From: Callorhinus ursinus
Lineage: Eukaryota; Chordata; Mammalia; Carnivora; Otariidae
Assembly: GCF_003265705.1 (NCBI RefSeq)
Contig: NW_020313057.1
Span: forward strand, 443,201-507,200
Length of the DNA stretch: 64,000 nucleotides
Direction of reading: 5' to 3'
Part shown: positions 23,437 through 37,020 of the stretch, piece after piece
How positions within the stretch are numbered: position 1 is the stretch's first letter
Layout of the letters: each line of letters opens with the position of its first letter
Made by a program: the position numbers and the translations under genes
The notes under the pieces: model-generated
What the model saw: only the letters and a program-made list of their open reading frames with translations
Told to the model about the DNA's origin: nothing
Databases searched by the model: none

Positions 23437-26400
23437 CAAGAGAAGATATTTGACAAAAAGAGAAGGGAATCCTGAGATGGCAAACTCTGACTCTTCGATC
23501 TGCCTCCCTGGGTGATAATCATCACTTTGGCTTCTGTCTGGTCCAGACAGGGCTGAAATCACAGACAAGGGAGTGTTCACTTTCCGTCTTTGGCCAAGCC
23601 TGGCTGACCACTGTGCTCCTGCCCTTTGCTGGGTGAACTCATCGGTCTGACTAATAGCCAAATATTCTAACCAGCAATCAGATGACAGACCCAGGAAGCC
23701 ATATGGCACACTCAACTTACCACTTTGGAGCCTGTCTCAGTTTCCCATTGGGCAGGACGTGAATGAATTGGCTGTCATGAATCGTTGAGGGTGGCCTTGC
23801 AGGATGGTTCAGGGAGGGTCTGATGTGCGGGTTGTGCAGGCAACTGCCAGCCAGTGGGCTAACCTTCCAGGCAGTCTGAGTCCTAGGGGGCTGCCCACCT
23901 GGAAATAGAAGGTGTGGGGATGCTTTGTTTTCAGATGTCACCTTATTTTTTGTATTTTCCGCAGAAAACAGTCTCAGGAAAAAGCCCCAATGGAAGTTTA
24001 ATCATTGGCCCTCATCCTATTTTATTCCTCTAGCAGAAGTTATTTTCGGAGCAATAATGACAATATTCAGTTGGTGATTTCTAGTTCACAGCAGATGTGA
24101 GTTTCTCTGCTGAAGTCTTTCCTGTCTTTATCTGATAAAGGTTAAATTTCCTGACTTGAATCCAGTTACTTTTCCATCTGTATTTCATGCCATAGGGTTA
24201 TGATGTCAGCTCCCAAATATGTGTTTGGAAGGAAAGAGATCAGTTTCTGGTCGTTACTTGACTCCCTCCCTCATCTTTTTCTCCCTGCGTCCAGATGTGC
24301 CTGGGGAAATAGAAACAAAAAACTAACCAGTGAAATGTTTCTGGGTAGAAATTCTGAAGAGTTTTTTAGTAACATTATGAAACTAGGTTTTACATGTTTG
24401 CTTATTTAAAGTACAAAATATTTGAATTTTGAAAGAATATAGTTGATTAGCTAACTAATCTTACTATTTTAAATTGCAATTTTATATCCTATTAGCATCT
24501 CCTGCATATGTATTAAAATAATCTTACCAAGAGGAGACTTTAAAGGTATAGGAAAGAATAGAGAGATAAAGAAATGATGCCTTTCTATTTTACTATTAGA
24601 CGAAAACCCATACAACGCTCAGTCCAATGTTTTTCAAACATTGCAACATTCATGCCTCATTAGTAAGGTCAACCTAACAACTTACTAGGTTGTTATCTGC
24701 ATTTGTTCAAAGTACGGAACAGAAAAAAGAATAGAATAGAAAGTATCAGTTTATCATACAAAGTTTGGTGTTACCTCATGAAACCTGTTTGCAATATTCA
24801 TGTATGTGCATGATTGATGTAAATGTAAATGTAAATTTTTGTGGTGTGTCAGAAAGTTCAAAACACAAATCTGATTTAATTACTTACTTTTTTAATGGGG
24901 GAAAGTGAAGACCACCATTGAATTTTCCTCTCAAGAATGCACAGCTAGTCGGTTTAGAAGCTAAACCAAAACAATCCTGTCCCAACATCTAATCTATTTG
25001 TTTCATCCTGTCCAGGTGAGCTCTTAGAAATGCTCCAGATTAAATGTACTTGGTGTGGCTGGTAACATACAACTTTTAAGAGTATGAAACGACCATAGTG
25101 AACTTTTCCCTATTTTCTGCAAAAAAAGGCGGGGGCTTTATAGTTGTCTGGGGAAATGGTAAGGAAGTGTCAGACCCACATCAATATAGGATTAAAAGTG
25201 GGTGGCAGTGGGCTTTCCCAACACCCCCATTCCCAGTTCAGAGTTCCCACCTACCGCATAGTCTGTATTTCATCAGTTACCCTGGAATGAGCCCAGAAGA
25301 GGCACCTAAGAGTGAGAAGTTAAGTGATTACAAAAAGGGCAAAAGAGCGTTTCTTTAGAAGAAATGAATAGGGAATACTGTTTCTATTTTCAAACTTCAG
25401 TCTGGGAGAGCAGTGTTCTCAAACTCTAGCGTTTATAAGAAACTTGGGGTGGGATTTTCTTTTTACAAATTCAGGTATCAGGTCCCTACCCAGAAATTCA
25501 GATTCAAATATGTCTAGGGTGGGTTTTCACCAATTCAAATGGATCTAATAAAACTTTGCAGTTCCTCAGAGATTCTGGAAGTTAAGTCTTAGCACATAAA
25601 TTGCTATTGAATTACAAGTAAGGTGTAATGGGGAATTAGACTTTAACTGGTCATGCCGGAAAGTATTTTCCATGTTACTGAAAGGCTGATGGCTAAGTCA
25701 CAAGTTTTGGTTCGTAGGCCAGCCCTGACACTACCTTGGAGAAGTACCAAGCTCCTTCATTCTTTTCATCCACTTTGAACTCTATATTTTCTGCTATGAG
25801 ATATTCAGATATTTTCCTTCTGGGAAAGGTTTTTAGTTAGTCTATTGATCTTTTAAAGGTTTACTTTCTCCTTGGTCAGTATGTTCTCCTATTTTTGTAT
25901 CTATGGGTATCCTACCACTTCACAGGTCAGTAGATTTGTCCTATTTAATTTATTACATTTCTTCATCCTTAGAATGAAGGTGCTAAATGAAACATTTGTG
26001 ATATTCCTAGTCTTCTGCTCACCTTCATTTCTAAATTGACATTCTCTGCATGGAAGAACCAGGGATTGTTAAAAAGCACAGGATTTGGAAACGAGAGGAC
26101 TTGAGTTTGAATTTTATCTTTGTCATGCCTGAACTAAGTGATGCTCAGAACTTAACCTCCAGGAGTCTGAGATCCCTCATCTATACCTCTCTAAAAAGTG
26201 GACATTGTGACAAGTGGCTGTTTCACATAGTTGGGAAGATTAAATGAGATATTCTATGTGAAAATTATATAATAGCTGTAAACCACCATGACTATTCCAG
26301 GTTTAAAATGGAATTACTGAGGTCCAAGTACAATTTCACAATAGCTGCGTTGGTGAGTTAACTTATATTCATAATCAATTAGTCACCTGTGAGGGGAAGG

Positions 26401-27251
26401 AGAAAGCCATGGCCATGACCGCCTAGCAGTGAATTGTGGCAAAATGTTAGATTTTGGTTAAGGAAGAGTCTTTTTTCCTAAAAGAGAAACTGAAGCTGAA
26501 ATTTCATCTTCTCTAAAGTCTTCCCTTTGAAGAATGTTAACCAAATATGCCCGCTGAAGCAGGTGATGGTTCCTGGGTTGACTATTCAATAAATTTTCAG
26601 GAAGTCTGAGATCATATGGATTTATGCAGACATGGAAGTTTCATAAATGAAATCAGAAAGCACTACCTATGGATTGATCTCTAATGTAATTGGATAATCA
26701 CATAGGTTATCTCAAATGGCAAAGCAGGGAGGTGGTGGAGCAGTTACCCGTGATCTACCTGTGATCTCACAAGGTGACGCAGTCTTCTGTGGATCAGTTC
26801 ATCCCCTTCCTGTCTCCCAGATCATATGGGACTGATGTCATCACTGCTTTGTGGATTAAGGATTATCTATGTTTGAGATTTTCCTTTTTGATAATGAACT
26901 GAATGCTATGTTATTAAAACTTATTTGAAAATGTTTAGTGGAGGGAGAGATACGTTTTTAGAAAGATACAGTTTTGTGATTTTGTAAGGGTTCACAGAGG
27001 ACATTTGTATATTTTCTCTTTCCTTTCTTTACTTTTTTTGGTTGTTGGGGTTGGTCAGAAAGAGAGAGATATGAGGCGTACTAAGAGTTGTTTTTGATCT
27101 TCAGAGAGGTGCTTTTCCTTTGCTAGTTCAGCTGAATATAATGGATGGAAGAAATGTATTTTTCTCCTTCTTCTCTTTGTAAATGTCAGACCATCATAAA
27201 AAGCAAACTGTCATTGGATCTGAGTTTTCCTTTAGCAAGATGAGATATAAA
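23437..27251. other. CUBN intron with ancient repeat pieces
   Basis: A MER5-like piece is seen around 25408-25530 ('gtgttctcaaactctagcg') and a sense MIR at 26065-26300 ('acttgagtttgaatttt', 'gggaagattaaatgagat'). The rest, including the more G+C-rich 23500-23940, has no recognised gene, splice-flanked frame or RNA. Confidence 0.45.
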
Positions 27252-27266
27252 GAAAAGGCATTTTTA

Positions 27267-27506
27267 GGGGTGCCTGGGTGGCTCAGTTAGTTAAGCATCT
27301 GACTCTTGATTTCAGCTCAGGTCATGATCTCAGGGTCATGAGATTGAGCCCCACATTGGACTCCATGTGGAATGTGGAGCTTGCTTGCAATTCTCTCTCC
27401 CTCTCTCTCATCCCTTCCTCCCCCAAGTCCCCCACCCTGCATGCAAGATCGCATGCATGCACAGCGCTCTCTCTCTCTCTCTAAAAAAGAAAAAAAAAAA
27501 AAGAAA
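27267..27506 (+). mobile_element. CAN SINE
   Basis: The head is 'ggggtgcctgggtggctcag', with a longer than usual CT-rich middle and an A-rich tail. The target duplication is 'gaaaaggcattttta' (27252-27266) against 'gaaaagcattttta' (27507-27520). Confidence 0.9.
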
Positions 27507-28019
27507 GAAAAGCATTTTTATGTTACATTTTGTATATGTATAACAAACATCAGGCAACACATGAATTTCCTTTTGTGGAATTATATCCAATTTTAATTAT
27601 TTGTGCTTTATTGCAAAGCAGAAGAGAAAACCAAAGCCTAGCATTAATATGTCTCAGTATTAATATTATTCTCGAAAGAGCCATTTATACTGTGAAGGGA
27701 AGAGAACATAAACTTTCTACAGACTTCAGTGTTAGATAAGAGGAGTTACTAACCTCTCCAGAAATAGATGCAGTAAGTTCAGAAAACCACTGTTTTTCTC
27801 TCCACAAAACCAGACATGCGAATCTCATAAAACTACAGTCAAATTTTAATATTAAATATTCTATTTAATATTTATAGCAGATATACCTTCAAAATATTTT
27901 TTATTTCTCTATTTTAGTTTCATTTATTATTCATTGGATAGCTGAATTATTTATTGGCTTTACTCTAGAGAACTCAACCTGTCTTTGCATGGAACCTTCA
28001 AACTTTTAATATAACAGAG

Positions 28020-30156
28020 ATTTTTATTTCATAAAGTAAAATTCACCTGTAGTTTCAACAAATATGTGTATGCATGTAATCACTTCTCCATTCAAGATAT
28101 AGAACAATTTTATCACCCCAGAAGGTATCCTTGTATCCTTTTGATCGATCCTTCTACATCCTCCATCTCAACAGCTGCAGACCTGGTTCTTATCACCATG
28201 AATTAGTTTTTTTCTGTTCAGAAAGCAAATATGAGTGGGAGCATGCAGTATATACCCTTTTATATCTGGCTTCTTTCATTTATCATAATGCTTCTGAAAT
28301 TTGTTCATATTGTTCTATTTATAAGTAGTACTTTTTGTTTAATTGCTGAATTGCCTTCCATTGTATGGCTATATCATAATTTGGTTATCCATTCACCTAT
28401 TTTTGGATAGTTGGATTGTTTCCAGTTCTTAGCTATTATGAAAAAAACCTGCTGTGAACATTGATGTACAGTTTTTTTTGTGGATTTGGGTCATCAGTTC
28501 TCTTAGATAAATACCTAAAAGTAGAATTTCTGGGTCATATGGTAATTCTATGTTTCATTTTATGAAAAACTGCCAGGCTTTTTTTCCAAAGTGATTATGC
28601 CATTTTATATTCTCACCTGCAATGAAGGAGAATTACCCTCTCTCCACATCTTTGTCAACACTTGGTATTGCCAATCTTTCATGTTTAGCTTCTAGTAGTT
28701 GTGTAGTAGTGCCTCATTGTTGTTTTAATTCGCATGTCCGTGATGACTAATAGTGCTGAGGACCTTTTCACATGCTTATTGACCATTTGTACATCTTCTT
28801 TTATGAGGTGCACATTAAATAATTTGGTTCATTTTTATTTGTGTAATTTGTCTTATTATTGTCTTAAATTATATATTCTGGAAACGGGTATGTCCCTTGT
28901 CAGATAAATGCATTGCAAATATTTTCTCTTTGTGTGAAGCTAGCCTTTTTTTTCTTCCTTCCCTTTAACGGTATTGTTTGAAGGGCAGAAGTATAATATG
29001 TCCTTTTTTCCTTTTCTGGTTACTGTTTTTTTGTATATTGTCTAAGATATCTGTGCCTGCTAAAGTTGTGAGGATTTTTTTCCTGTGCATTCTTCTACAA
29101 GCTTTATAGTTCGAAGTTTCACATTTATGCTTATGATCCATTTGAGCTAATTTTTCTATATCAGATGTGAATTATGTGTCCAAGTTAACAAATGGTATTT
29201 AATTGTTCAAACACTATTTGTTGTGAAGATTCTCCTTTTTTCACTGAATTGCATTTACATTCTTGTTGCAAATGGATTGCCCATGCATGTTTGGGTCTGC
29301 TTCTGGAATCTCCATTCTATCCCATAGGACACTATATTACAATATTATGTAATTGTATAGTGTATCTTAAAATCAGGAAGTATAAGTCCTCCAGATTTTT
29401 CAAAGTTGTTTTGGTTATCCTAGATCCTTTACATTTCTATATATCTTTTACAATCAGCTTTTCAATTTTTACTTAAAAAACCACACCAAACCAAATCTAA
29501 GCAAAAATTGGGAATTTGATGGAGAATATATTGAATTTATAGATCAATGTGGTGTCAAAGGGCATCTTAAATTGAGTCTGCCAATCCGTAAACATATTTT
29601 ACTTCTCCATTTATTCAAATATTTTTAAATTTCTGTCAGCAATGTTTTAAAGTTTTCACTATAGAGTTTTTACACATTTCCGTTAAACTTATTATTAAGT
29701 GCTTTATGTTTTTATACTATTATAAATGATATTTTAAATTTAATTTTTCAGTTCTTTGGCTCATATTTGCAAGTTAAATTGATTTTTGTATATTTACCTT
29801 TATCCTGTAACTTTGTTAAACCCAGTTATTCTAGTAACTTTTTAGTAGTTTACTTAGTATATTCAATGTAGATGATCATATCTGTCAATAAGAACAGCTA
29901 TATTTTTTCCTTTCCAATCTCTCTCTCTCTCTGCCTTATTACAATGGTGAGCGACTTCTGTATTCTGTATTATGTTGAATAGAAAAGATGAAACTGAACA
30001 TATTGGCCTTGTTCTTAATCTTAACTGGAAAGCATTTAATCCTTTATTCCTTAAGTGTCATGTTAGCTTTGGGTTTTTCATAGATGCCCTTCTTTTGCTA
30101 CTGTTCTCTTTTCTTTTCAGCTTACAGAATATTTTTAATACTCCATTTTATTGCCT
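28020..30156 (-). mobile_element. Long old L1, antisense (3' UTR to ORF2)
   Basis: It follows L1 order from the 3' UTR backwards: 'gtatggctatatcataatt', 'aagtagaatttctgggtcat', 'gcatgtccgtgatgactaat', 'gataaatgcattgcaaata', 'atttgagctaatttttct', 'aggaagtataagtcctcc' and 'agatgaaactgaacatat'. Many stops and indels mark it as a dead, old copy. Confidence 0.72.
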
Positions 30157-30171
30157 TCATTGACTTTTTAA

Positions 30172-30367
30172 GAAAATATTTTATTTATTTATTTATTTAG
30201 AGCATGAGCAGGGGGAGGGGAAGAAGGAGAGGGAGAGAGAATCTCAAGCAGACTCCTCTCTGAGCATGGAGACTGACATGGATCTCCATCTCATGACCCT
30301 GAGATCATGATCTGAGCTGATATCAAGAGTCTGACGCTTAACTGACTGAGCCACCCAGGTGCCCCTC
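30172..30367 (-). mobile_element. CAN SINE, antisense
   Basis: It ends 'gagccacccaggtgcccc'. The target duplication 'tcattgactttttaa' is perfect (30157-30171 and 30368-30382). Confidence 0.93.
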
Positions 30368-30382
30368 TCATTGACTTTTTAA

Positions 30383-32230
30383 ATTGTACCTCTTTTTTAT
30401 GTATTTGCTCAAGGGATAACAAAATGCTTTCTTAGCTTATCAGTAAGTCTGCTTAGAGTTAATATGCCACTACTTTACACTTCACACCTTATATTTTATA
30501 GCTGACACTATATTTCATACACTTCTCACTTCTCAAATGTAATAACCTCACAACAGTATATAATTCTGTCTGCCTCTTCTTTATGCTACTTTAATTGTAT
30601 CTTTTAATTCTACTTATATTATAAACTCCACCTTACTATTATTTTTGCTTTACATGATTAGTTGTCTTTTAAAGAAATAATGAGAAGAAAAGCAATCTTT
30701 ATATTTATCCAATTGTTTAACATTTCTGGTTTTCTTCAGATACATGTTTCTGTTTGGTGTAATTTGTCTTTGGCATGACAGGCATTGCTAGTTTTTCATG
30801 TAGTATAGGTCTTCTAGTGATGAATCTCTCAGCTTCTGTTTGTCTAAAAATGTCCTTTATTTTGAAAAACTTTTTCTGGGGGTACCTGGATGGCACAGTT
30901 GGTTAAACTTCTGACTCTTGGTTTCGGTTCAGGTCATGATCTCAGGGTCATGGGATGGAGCCCCTAGTGGGGCACCATGCTCAGCGTTGGGTCTGCTTGA
31001 GATTCTTTTTTCCTCTCCAGCTGCCACTCCCACTCATCCTTTCTCTTTCTCTCAAATAAATAAATTTTAACAATAATTTTAAAAAAAGAGAAACTTTTTC
31101 TGGATAATTAAACTTTTTTTTCCTGTCAACACCTTAAAAATGTATTCCATTTTCTTCTTGCCTCCTTGCCTCTTCCTTGCCTCCATTATTTCTAATTAGA
31201 ATCCAGCTCCTATTCATATCATGGTTTTCCTGTATATAATGTGTCATATTTCCTCTAGCTCCTTTATTTTTCTTATATTTGTTTTTCAATAGTTTAAGGT
31301 ACCCAAGTGTGATTTTCCTTTATTTATCTTGCCTAGGATTAACTAAACTCCTTGAAGGTAATTTGATTTTTTAAGCCAAATTTGGGAGAATTTAGCCACT
31401 ATATTTTTCTTTTTTACCTATTTTCATTATCTTCTCCTTCTGGGTCTTCAATTATATGTGTGCTAGACTACTTGGTATTTTTTTCCTAGGTTTTGAGAAT
31501 CTGTTCATTTTTCTGCACATTTTTCCTCTTTTTTCTTCAGATTAAATCATTTCTATGGATAAACCTTCAAGTTCAATGATTCTTTTTCTTCTACCTCAAA
31601 GTTTCTATTAAGCCCATCCATGAATTTTTAAGTCTCAGTTAGTATACTTTTTTTTTTTTTAATTTCAGTAGAGATAACATAGAGTATTTTATTAGTTTCA
31701 GGTCAGTTGGTATACTTTTAAGTTATAGAATTTCCATATGATTCTTTTAATAGTTTCCTTTGTATTGCTAAAATTCTTTATCTCTTCACCATTGAGGCTA
31801 TATTTTTCTTTAAGTCTTTGAGCATATTTCTAGTAGTTGCATTTAAGTTTTTGTCTGCTAATCTAATATCTGGGCCATCCTTAAGTCACAAGGTCACATT
31901 TTTTTCTTGACTATGATTTATATTTCTCTGTTTATTTGTATTAGTAGCAGTTTTTGAGTTTTATACTGGATATGGTGAATGATATGTGTAGAGACTCTGC
32001 TTTCTCTTCCCTTTCTCTGAAGCTTTATGGCAGGTCAATATTTAGCTGATTATCTTGTATAGATTTGTGTTTTTTATTTGTTAAGGTATATTTGTGAACA
32101 TCCCCAGGTGTTTCCTAAGCCCTTCTAACTACGTAGGTCTCAACCTCTGAGTTTCATTGCTCCTGCACTTTTCAAGACTTATACTTTAGTAGGGAAACTC
32201 TAGGAAAGCCTTACTCTTGGTCGTGGTCTT
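30383..32230 (-). mobile_element. Old L1, antisense, 5' part
   Basis: Phrases such as 'gaatctctcagcttctg', 'ttgtctgctaatctaata' and 'tactggatatggtgaatg' follow the same order as the blocks at 560-1190 and 19115-19757. With 28020-30156 it may be one long element with internal loss. It is split by a CAN SINE and by a short L1 tail near 31649-31704. Confidence 0.55.
30880..31090 (+). mobile_element. CAN SINE, diverged
   Basis: The head 'ggtacctggatggcacag' has several changes from consensus. The tail is AAATA-rich. Its target duplication 'aaactttttctgg' is perfect (30867-30879 and 31091-31103). Confidence 0.9.
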
Positions 32231-33846
32231 CATTTCTAAGGTGTGGCCTTTGTGGTTCTCAAGTGGGTTCTTGGCATGTAAATGAGGGGATTCTGATGAG
32301 GGGGAGAACTCCATAGTCTCCCGGCATTTCCTGGCCTCTGGCTTCCAGCCTGGTAGCAGCTGCTCTCTGGCGTGCCTTTTGAACTCATCTTATGTATGCC
32401 CAGCCCAGGCTCAGGCAAGAATACATACGGGACTTTATGTAGATGGCTGGTCCTCCTCTCTGTATAGTTACTTCTTACTGGAGCATTTTCCTGCAGTTCC
32501 AGCTCCTTTGACATCCCTAAATTCAGATCCCTGCTTCCTCAGCTCAATAGAGCTGTCATTTACTACTTGGACTTCAGCAAACAGCTGCGATCAGAAAATT
32601 CTGCATAAAGAGCCAAGGAAATAGAGTCCCACCTCCTGAATTTTCTGCCTGTCAAGGATCACAATCTTGAACTGCCCATTGCCCAGTGCCTCATATATTT
32701 TGTCCAGTTTCATAGTTGTTATGGAGAGGGGCTAGTTTAGTACTAATTATTTGTCATGGCTGGAAGCAGAGATTTCTATAGTTTAGGTTGAATAAACATG
32801 ACGAAATATTAAAGAATCTCAGCTTCCTCAGGAGAGAGAGCAGGAACATGAGGTAAGAAGAGTGGAGGGGTTCATATGATGGGGATAGAGAGAGTGGGAA
32901 GAAATTCGATACTTGTCCCACCCTCTCAGTTTTCAATACATTATGTAATAAATTGTTAACAAATATTTATGAAAGGTAATCTGGGCCAGATAATCTAGTG
33001 ACAGTTAACAATTATTAATAAGGTCCTGTTTATATTTCCAGACGTAGTGGAGGAAATGTACTCCCATAAAAACAATCACAATACCGTATTTGGGGGGCTC
33101 AAATTGCTATTCGAATAAAGTTTTATTGAGTGCAACAAAATTAACTCTGCTTGATCTGAAGAAGTTGCGCAGAGGAAGTGATGTTTGACGTTGACCTTAA
33201 ATGGTGTATGAGTTTATTTGTTTAATGGTGTGTTGGGGTAGAAGGGGAAGTTGTTAGAGAAAGCATTTCAAAGTGAACAGTGTGAGGACCATTTGAAGAC
33301 ATAAAGGGCTATGTTTAACTTTGTGCCAGAAAAAAAGCTTAATGAGTAAGTCAAAATCTCAGTAGGGATTAAAAAACAACCACCAATTGTTCCACAATCG
33401 TCACTTGCATATGGACAAGGTACAGGGAAATAAGTCATCTTTACTTCTCAAATATTTGTTGAACTGGTTCCTTTACATGAGATCCCACTTATACAAACCA
33501 TTCTCTGGCAGACTAATTGCAAGTTGCATTAGAAATATTCAATACAATTGTATTTCCCTTTTGGGAGTAGAGTGGGTAAGCAAGGAAATGACATAAACAG
33601 ATTTGCTCTAGATATTTGATTGATTGGCTAAATCTATCTGAATGTGGGGGTGGTCAATGAGTCTGCCAGTTCTGTCAGCTCAGGGAGACTGGGTCATAAC
33701 CTTCATTTAATGTCCATTTGATCTACGAATTTTTATCTTAGTAATATTCATTACTGATATGAAATACTTAATAGACCACTTCTACAATCCCCTTCTGTTT
33801 GCCCCTCTCTCCCCCAACCCTGCCTTCTTCCTGCCCTTTCCCTCTC
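32231..33846. other. CUBN intron, no recognised gene
   Basis: The first 400 bases are richer in G+C and may be the 5' UTR of the antisense L1 that precedes them. 33100-33330 may be an antisense L2 piece. No exon-like signal was seen. Confidence 0.4.
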
Positions 33847-33945
33847 TTCCTTCCTTCCTTCCTTCCTTCCTTCCTTCCTTCCTTCCTTCCTTNNNNNNNN
33901 NNTTCCTTCCTTCCTTCCTTCCTTCCTTCCTTCCTTCCTTCCTTC
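33847..33945 (+). repeat. (TTCC)n microsatellite with a 10 N gap
   Basis: Perfect TTCC units on both sides of ten undetermined bases (33893-33902). The gap is most likely an assembly collapse in the array, so the true length is unknown. Confidence 0.98.
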
Positions 33946-34528
33946 ATCCTTGAAGAAATGTTTCTTGGCAGACTGTAGAAAAATATACAATATTCATATT
34001 TGAAGTTAAATGATGTTTTTTCAATAAAGTAAAGCCTTGCTGGCTTGTTATTTAAAATAGAGTAAGCCAAATATTTGATGAATGCCTGTTACTCTGAGGG
34101 TTACATATAGGTAGTAGAACTTGTAATATTTTCTGTGCGTCTCTGTACTCTCAATATCAGTGGCTCCTCTCTTCTGAGTATGATTATATAGCTCAAATGG
34201 GAAATTACACATCAAAAAACATCCTCATTTTCTTTTTTTCACCCATAATATAGTATAATAGTTTATTCTCCCTCAAAACCTTTTAATAGGAGGCCTGTGT
34301 CTACTCCTGGACCCCAGATTTATGTTATTACTAGATATAATTGAAGGTACATTAAAAATGCATTGAAACTGGATTTTCTTTGGGAAATATCTCAGATTTG
34401 AAGGGCATAGGAGATTGAGTGGGCTGGTGAGTAAATATAGAGCTTAATGGACTGAGTAGGTAAAGTTAAAATTCTTAAAGTAGAACAGTTAAAATTGAAT
34501 TACAACATGAAATTGTCTAAGTATTATT

Positions 34529-34539
34529 TTTTTGAAGAT

Positions 34540-34605
<66 letters not shown>

Positions 34606-34724
34606 GAGAGAGAGGGAGAATTTTCAGCAGGCTAGATGCGGGACTCGATTCCATGACCCTGAGATCATGACCTGAACTGAAATCAGGAGTTGGACATTTA
34701 ACCGACTGAGCCACCAAGGCACCC
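34529..34724 (-). mobile_element. CAN SINE, antisense
   Basis: A long (TTTA)n run and a (GA)n run lead into the head complement ending 'gagccaccaaggcacccc'. The target copies 'tctaagtattat' and 'tccaagtaccat' have diverged. Confidence 0.88.
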
Positions 34725-34827
34725 CTCCAAGTACCATCTTAATGTTTTATGTGAATGATCTAATTTATTCCTCATCATTTATGCTCTACTTTTTCTACAC
34801 TTTTCTGAACTATTTGGAAACATAATG

Positions 34828-35035
34828 ATGATTGCTACCATTTATTGAGCACATACCATGTGCCAAGCCATTTAATTGCATTATCTCTACCACTTATGTG
34901 TATAGTCAAAGATAGTTACCATCCCCATTTGGGAGATGAGGCTCAGAGAGGTGAAGTAATTTACCCAAGGTTGCATAGATTGTCAGTGTGTGAGCTAGGC
35001 ATTGATTCAAGATCAGTCTGATTCCTGACACCTTC
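34828..35035 (-). repeat. MIR SINE
   Basis: Reverse MIR order: 'taccatgtgccaagcca', 'gagatgaggctcagagagg', 'ttacccaaggttgcatag'. Confidence 0.75.
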
Positions 35036-35481
35036 TATTCTTCACATGGCTGAGGTACTTGCTTTGTCATTTCTCATAAATGCATGCTTTGATGAAAAAC
35101 ATTTTAAAGGAAGGTTATAAAAAGAACAGAACTGAATTATTTCTAGCACCCCTCTATGATTTCCATGGTTGAGCGTAATGTTTAATGTTCAGGGTAGTGT
35201 TCATGGATGAAAAAATTATAACACTTCCAAGATCTAAAAAGTTGTGATGTATGTAACAATTTCTACTACATAGCTTAGGCTTACTATTAATAATTATTTT
35301 TGCCTTTGAGATTAAAAAAAAAATCTTTGTTTTGAAAGGAAATTATTCTTTAACATTCCAGAATGGCCTATTGAAAATCAAGTACATTGGCATAAATCAA
35401 TGAAATATGTATTACTGAATGTCTTATAAATGTAGCATGATATTTTCTCTTTTCTCTCTTATGCTCTATTTCTTTCCATAG

Positions 35482-35674
35482 CATGCATGGAAGACTATAC
35501 AGAAGAATCTGGGACTTTTACTTCTCCAAACTTCCCTGATAATTACCCCAACAATTTGAAATGCATTTATAGGATCACGGTGGAAACCAGCCAACAGATT
35601 GCATTGCACTTCACAAATTTCTCTTTGGAGGAGGCCATTGGTGGACACTGTATAGGAGATTTTGTGGAAATCAG
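35482..35674 (+). CDS. CUBN: CUBN exon: N-terminal half of CUB6
   Basis: The acceptor is ttccatag|catgcatgg and the donor is atcag|gtaagc. The translation is ACMEDYTEESGTFTSPNFPD, then KCIYRITVET, FTNFSLEEAIGGHCIGDFVEI. Cys1 and Cys2 are normal. Cys3 is present (codon 35649-35651), although the human domain, as I remember it, has lost it. NFS is a sequon. CUB6 touches intrinsic factor in the known human complex. The exon is 193 nt, entering at phase 1 and leaving at phase 2. Confidence 0.95.
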
Positions 35675-37020
35675 GTAAGCACCTTTATTTCATCATCTTT
35701 TTCATTATTGGTTTTCATTCATAATCTTTCCTGGAAAGGTTAAGGAAAACACATGGAAATTCTCTGTAAAGCCCTCTGTTGTGCTCTTTCTTGCAAGATA
35801 CAAAGCTTGCCATGTGGAGCCTGATTTAACAGAAGAAAACTGGAAAATTGCATAAGATTCAGTGGTTATTTTGAAGTGATTATTTTATTGAGAATATTTG
35901 AAAATAAACTCCAGATTTTATTTGAACAGATTAAACAGATGTACTACTACTCTGAAATTAGATACTTGCAATTATTGAAAACCTACTTTATGGAAAATCA
36001 ATTTAAATTTTAGGCCGTTCATTATCCATTTGGTCTAATTATATCACAAAAATGATGGTAAGATAACAACCTTAAAATTTGTACAAAGTTTTTGGTGTTC
36101 AAATAATAAAAGTCTAGGCTTGTGAATTTTAGTGTGAGACCTTTTTTTCTTTACTTCTTTGGTATTTAGAGAGAATGAGTTTTAAAAGTTATATTTGCAG
36201 TAAAAGTAAGTTAACTTATATATTGCTATCTACCCAGATCATAACACTGAATTAAATCAGGCTAATCAGCTTGGTGTGTATTTGGTTAAATTTTTTATTT
36301 GGCCTATCAAAAGCCTAGAATATTATATTTTTTTACAATAAATTTTATTCTATGATGTAAAGTGAGATACTAAAATAATAAATCACAATTGTATCATATC
36401 ATGCCCAAATAACATAAATTTCTTAATTTATAATAATTAATCATTAGATTTTAATATTGAGTGAATCCCCCCTTTTATTTTTGACTTGAAAAAGCTACAA
36501 AGTAGATATAAGACCCCCAAAAATTCTTGGGGAAGAATCATTTTCAAAATTTTGCTAAATAGGTCAAATATAACATTAAATTTTGAAAAATTCAAATTAG
36601 AAGGAAGACATTTCAGTTTTCTCTGTAAAATTAAGCAATATTTGTTTATACTGTTAATAATTATGGTTTCTTTATCCCATTACATATTATCTATGTAATT
36701 TCTACATATTCATTCTCTGTGTTCTCTGACACATTTGCCAGATGCTTCGTTTGAGAGGGTAAAGATTAAACTCTTTCTCTCAGCTTGAAATTGGTTATAT
36801 AAAATGTCCCATGAACCAAAAATGATGTTCCTTATTAAGCTATTCACTGTTTAATAAAGTGAAAAATTGAAAACTTGAAATTGTGACTTAGAGTATTCTT
36901 AAGAAACGTTGACTGACATAAACTGATCTGTTTGCAATCTCAGAGTTCAAATAATATTGAATATTTATACGGTAATATGATCAATAACCAATAAATGATC
37001 ACATCTGTGTTTTGTCACAG
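35675..37020. other. CUBN intron between the CUB6 exons, unassigned
   Basis: A very A+T-rich 1.3 kb intron. No SINE, L1 or other repeat could be recognised in it. Confidence 0.5.

Noticed and set aside
23281..23715. A 144-codon frame on the minus strand
   Set aside because: Its end lies in the antisense of a SINE and the rest has no domain, splice or conservation signal.
33751..34070. Open frames with repeated Lys-Glu-Gly-Arg or Pro-Ser-Phe-Leu units
   Set aside because: They are translations of the (TTCC)n microsatellite and run across undetermined bases.
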